From positions 1 through 6,607 of the forward strand of contig CAAGBH010000100.1 of assembly GCA_900768035.1 (NCBI GenBank): a DNA stretch of 6,607 nt, in the 5' to 3' direction. How positions within the stretch are numbered: position 1 is the stretch's first letter; each line of letters starts with the position of its first letter. The DNA comes from Clostridia bacterium. Its GTDB lineage: Bacteria > Bacillota > Clostridia > Oscillospirales > Acutalibacteraceae. Positions 5,264 through 6,607 of the stretch are shown here, piece after piece. Made by a program: the position numbers and the translations under genes. The notes beneath the pieces are model-generated. The model ran no database searches. It was not told where the DNA came from and was given only the letters and a program-made list of their open reading frames with translations.

Positions 5264-5632
5264 TTAAAGCACTTCCGGAGCAAGAGAAAGAATCTTTGTA
5301 TAATCCTTCTCACGAAGCTCACGGGCTACCGGTCCAAAAATACGGGTACCACGGGGGTTTTTGTCCTCACGGATGATAACAGCCGCATTTTCGTCAAATC
5401 TGATGTATGTGCCATCATTACGGCGAAGACCTTTTGCAGAACGAACTACAACTGCCTTAACTACATCGCCCTTCTTAACAGTACCGCCGGGAGCGGCTTT
5501 CTTAACAGAAGCAACGATAACATCGCCGATGTTGGCATACCTCCTTCTGGAGCCTCCAAGAACACGGATGCACATAATTTCTTTAGCACCGGTATTGTCA
5601 GCAACCTTGAGGTAACTCTGTTGTTGTATCAC
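5264..5632 (-). CDS. rplN: 50S ribosomal protein L14 (GTG start)
   Basis: L14 lies at the subunit interface, where it joins intersubunit bridges and is the contact point for silencing factor RsfS. The 122 residues are the standard length. It begins MIQQQSYLKVADNTGAKEI, matching the family N-terminus, and has GDVIVASVKKAAPGG (about 37-51), KGDVVKAVVVRSAKG (about 55-69), YIRFDENAAVII (about 76-87) and GTRIFGPVARELR (94-106). The start is GTG 5632-5630: AAGGAGG (5641-5647) is 8 nt upstream, and the family sequence starts exactly here, with no ATG nearby. The gap after rpsQ is 21 nt. Confidence 0.97.
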   Translation of the reverse strand: MIQQQSYLKVADNTGAKEIMCIRVLGGSRRRYANIGDVIVASVKKAAPGGTVKKGDVVKAVVVRSAKGLRRNDGTYIRFDENAAVIIREDKNPRGTRIFGPVARELREKDYTKILSLAPEVL

Positions 5633-5640
5633 AGTGGTTT

Positions 5641-5647
5641 CCTCCTT
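5641..5647 (-). promoter_or_regulatory. Ribosome binding site of rplN that fixes a GTG start
   Basis: AAGGAGG on the minus strand, 8 nt before GTG 5632-5630 and 6 nt after the rpsQ stop. Confidence 0.87.
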
Positions 5648-5653
5648 ATAAGA

Positions 5654-5911
5654 CTACTTCGCCTTTTCGATGATTTCAACCACACGCCATCTCTTATCTT
5701 TAGAAAGGGGTCTGGTTTCCATAATAAGAACTCTGTCGCCAATGCCACAAGAGTTATTTTCATCATGAGCCTTAAGTCTGATTGTGTTTTTGATAATCTT
5801 CTTATAGAGTGGGTGTTTTACGTTGTCCTGAATAGCAACAACAACGGTTTTATCCATTTTGTCACTTGCAACGATACCAACTCTTGTTTTACGAAGGTTT
5901 CTTTCGCTCAT
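5654..5911 (-). CDS. rpsQ: 30S ribosomal protein S17
   Basis: S17 is a primary 16S rRNA binder with an OB fold, needed early in 30S assembly. The 85 residues are the usual Gram-positive length. Family features in order are RNLRKTRVGIVASDKMDKTV (4-23), the central HPLYKKIIKNT with conserved basic residues (33-43), KAHDENNSCGIGDRVLIMETRPLSKDKRW (split across 47-75) and RVVEIIEKAK at the end. METRPLSK is the classic S17 signature. Start is ATG 5911-5909 with GGGAGG 9-10 nt upstream; the gap after rpmC is 19 nt. It is the only complete gene in the window I saw ending in TAG rather than TAA. Confidence 0.97.
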   Translation of the reverse strand: MSERNLRKTRVGIVASDKMDKTVVVAIQDNVKHPLYKKIIKNTIRLKAHDENNSCGIGDRVLIMETRPLSKDKRWRVVEIIEKAK

Positions 5912-5930
5912 CTCGCTTTACCTCCCTTAA

Positions 5931-6137
5931 TTAAGCGTTCTGGCTGTCTTTGATTTCGTTCTCGCGGATAATTGTCTTAATGCGAGCGATATCTTTTTTA
6001 ACAGCCGTAATACGCATAGGGTTTTCGAGCTGATTAATGGCGAGTTGGAAACGAAGGTTGAATAATTCTTCCTTTAACTTTGTTAACTGCTCATTGAGTT
6101 CAGGTAAAGTATTTTGTCTGATTTCCTTTGCATTCAT
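5931..6137 (-). CDS. rpmC: 50S ribosomal protein L29
   Basis: L29 is a small two-helix protein at the polypeptide exit site, next to L23, where signal recognition particle and trigger factor dock. The 68-residue product is predicted to be almost wholly helical: a first helix around 9-33 (LNEQLTKLKEELFNLRFQLA, split), a turn near LENPMRI (37-43), and a second helix through KKDIARIKTIIREN (47-60). The FNLRFQ..I.QLENP segment is the family signature. ATG 6137-6135 shares one base with the rplP stop (TAATG), so it is probably coupled to rplP. The upstream GGTGGTGAG is a weaker SD than most here. Confidence 0.96.
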   Translation of the reverse strand: MNAKEIRQNTLPELNEQLTKLKEELFNLRFQLAINQLENPMRITAVKKDIARIKTIIRENEIKDSQNA

Positions 6138-6562
6138 TACTGCTCACCACCCATTTCCTGTTTAGTTACAAACTTACATTTAATAGGAAGTTTGTTAGCT
6201 GCGAGACGCATAGCTTCACGAGCTAATTCCTCGCTAACGCCGCCGATTTCAAACATTACGCGGCCCGGTTTAACAACCGCTACCCAATATTCCGGTGAAC
6301 CTTTACCAGAACCCATTCGAGTTTCAGCAGGTTTTTCAGTAATCGGCTTATCGGGGAAGATTTTAATCCAAACTTTACCGCCACGCTTGATATAACGAGT
6401 CATAGCAATACGGGCTGCTTCGATTTGGTTAGAGGTAATCCACGCTGGTTCAGTTGCCTGAAGACCAAAGTCACCGTGAGTTACGGTGTTACCTCTGAGA
6501 GCCTTACCGGTCAAGCGACCACGGTGTACTCTACGGTATTTAACACGCTTAGGCATTAACAT
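6137..6562 (-). CDS. rplP: 50S ribosomal protein L16
   Basis: L16 lies near the peptidyl-transferase centre and A-site tRNA and is among the last proteins to join the 50S subunit. The 141 residues fit the family (136-145). It starts MLMPKRVKYRRVHRGRLTGK, and has GDFGLQA (30-36), WITSNQIEAARIA (41-53), IFPDKPITEKP (68-78), RMGSGKGSPEYWVAVVKPG (82-100) and a C-terminal EEL..EAMRLAANKLPIK. Arg82 is in the place of the E. coli Arg81 that YcfD hydroxylates. ATG 6562-6560 is preferred over the ATG two codons later, because AAGGAGG (6572-6578) is 9 nt from the first and 15 from the second. The start shares a base with the rpsC stop. Confidence 0.97.
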   Translation of the reverse strand: MLMPKRVKYRRVHRGRLTGKALRGNTVTHGDFGLQATEPAWITSNQIEAARIAMTRYIKRGGKVWIKIFPDKPITEKPAETRMGSGKGSPEYWVAVVKPGRVMFEIGGVSEELAREAMRLAANKLPIKCKFVTKQEMGGEQ

Positions 6563-6607
6563 TAGCGGGTGCCTCCTTCCTTCTTCTGGCGACGGTTGTC
6601 ACTAAGA
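6562..6607 (-). CDS. rpsC: 30S ribosomal protein S3, C-terminal tail only (cut by window edge)
   Basis: Only the last 14 codons and a stop are present, reading LSDNRRQKKEGGTR then TAA (6564-6562). A basic, low-complexity, Arg/Lys/Gly-rich end directly before L16 is how S3 usually finishes, and rpsC-rplP is the near-universal order. S3 forms part of the mRNA entry channel of the 30S subunit; none of its KH domain is visible. The stop shares one base with the rplP start (TAATG). The identification rests mainly on position, since the tail itself is poorly conserved. Confidence 0.85.
   Translation of the reverse strand, partial: LSDNRRQKKEGGTR
6572..6578 (-). promoter_or_regulatory. Ribosome binding site of rplP inside rpsC
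   Basis: AAGGAGG on the minus strand, inside the codons for the last residues of S3 (K-E-G-G), 9 nt before ATG 6562-6560. It favours the first of the two nearby ATG codons of rplP. Confidence 0.85.

Overview
The window is a single, tightly packed stretch of the bacterial S10/spc ribosomal-protein cluster. Everything lies on the minus strand, so transcription runs from high to low coordinates. In transcription order it holds the 3' end of rpsC, then rplP, rpmC, rpsQ, rplN, rplX, rplE, rpsZ (zinc-type rpsN), rpsH, rplF, rplR, rpsE, rpmD, rplO, secY and the 5' part of adk. Thirteen ribosomal proteins and SecY are complete. The two end genes are cut by the window edges. All reading frames are intact and there are no mobile elements, RNA genes, CRISPR arrays or foreign-looking islands.

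The source is most likely a Gram-positive of the class Clostridia, possibly a gut Oscillospirales/Lachnospirales type. Gene order (adk directly after secY), strong AAGGAGG-type Shine-Dalgarno (SD) sequences before almost every gene, a 61-residue C4 zinc-type S14, and an L24 with a C-terminal four-cysteine ribbon all fit this. Genus cannot be assigned from the sequence alone.

The genes split into three functional groups. rpsC' to rplX encode small- and large-subunit proteins of the late S10 and early spc operons. rplE to rpmD encode the 5S-rRNA-binding L5 and L18, the small-subunit proteins S14, S8 and S5, and L6 and L30. rplO, secY and adk finish the window: L15, the protein-conducting channel and adenylate kinase. 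Gaps between genes are 11-27 nt or 1-nt TAATG overlaps (rpsC/rplP, rplP/rpmC, rplO/secY), as expected for one co-translated polycistronic message.

The one place that breaks the pattern is the 72-nt rpmD-rplO spacer (1993-2064). As RNA it can fold into a compact three-way junction: two perfect hairpins, a 5-bp stem and a closing 6-bp stem. The 3' strand of the closing stem sits between the rplO SD and its AUG, and the SD lies in the internal loop. A second copy of GCGAA allows a mutually exclusive pairing. This is the best candidate for an undescribed regulatory element here. It would control L15 and, through the TAATG overlap, SecY. Other points of note are non-ATG starts for rpsE (TTG) and rplN (GTG), and starts for rplX, rplF and rplO that the SD position places downstream of the longest open frame.
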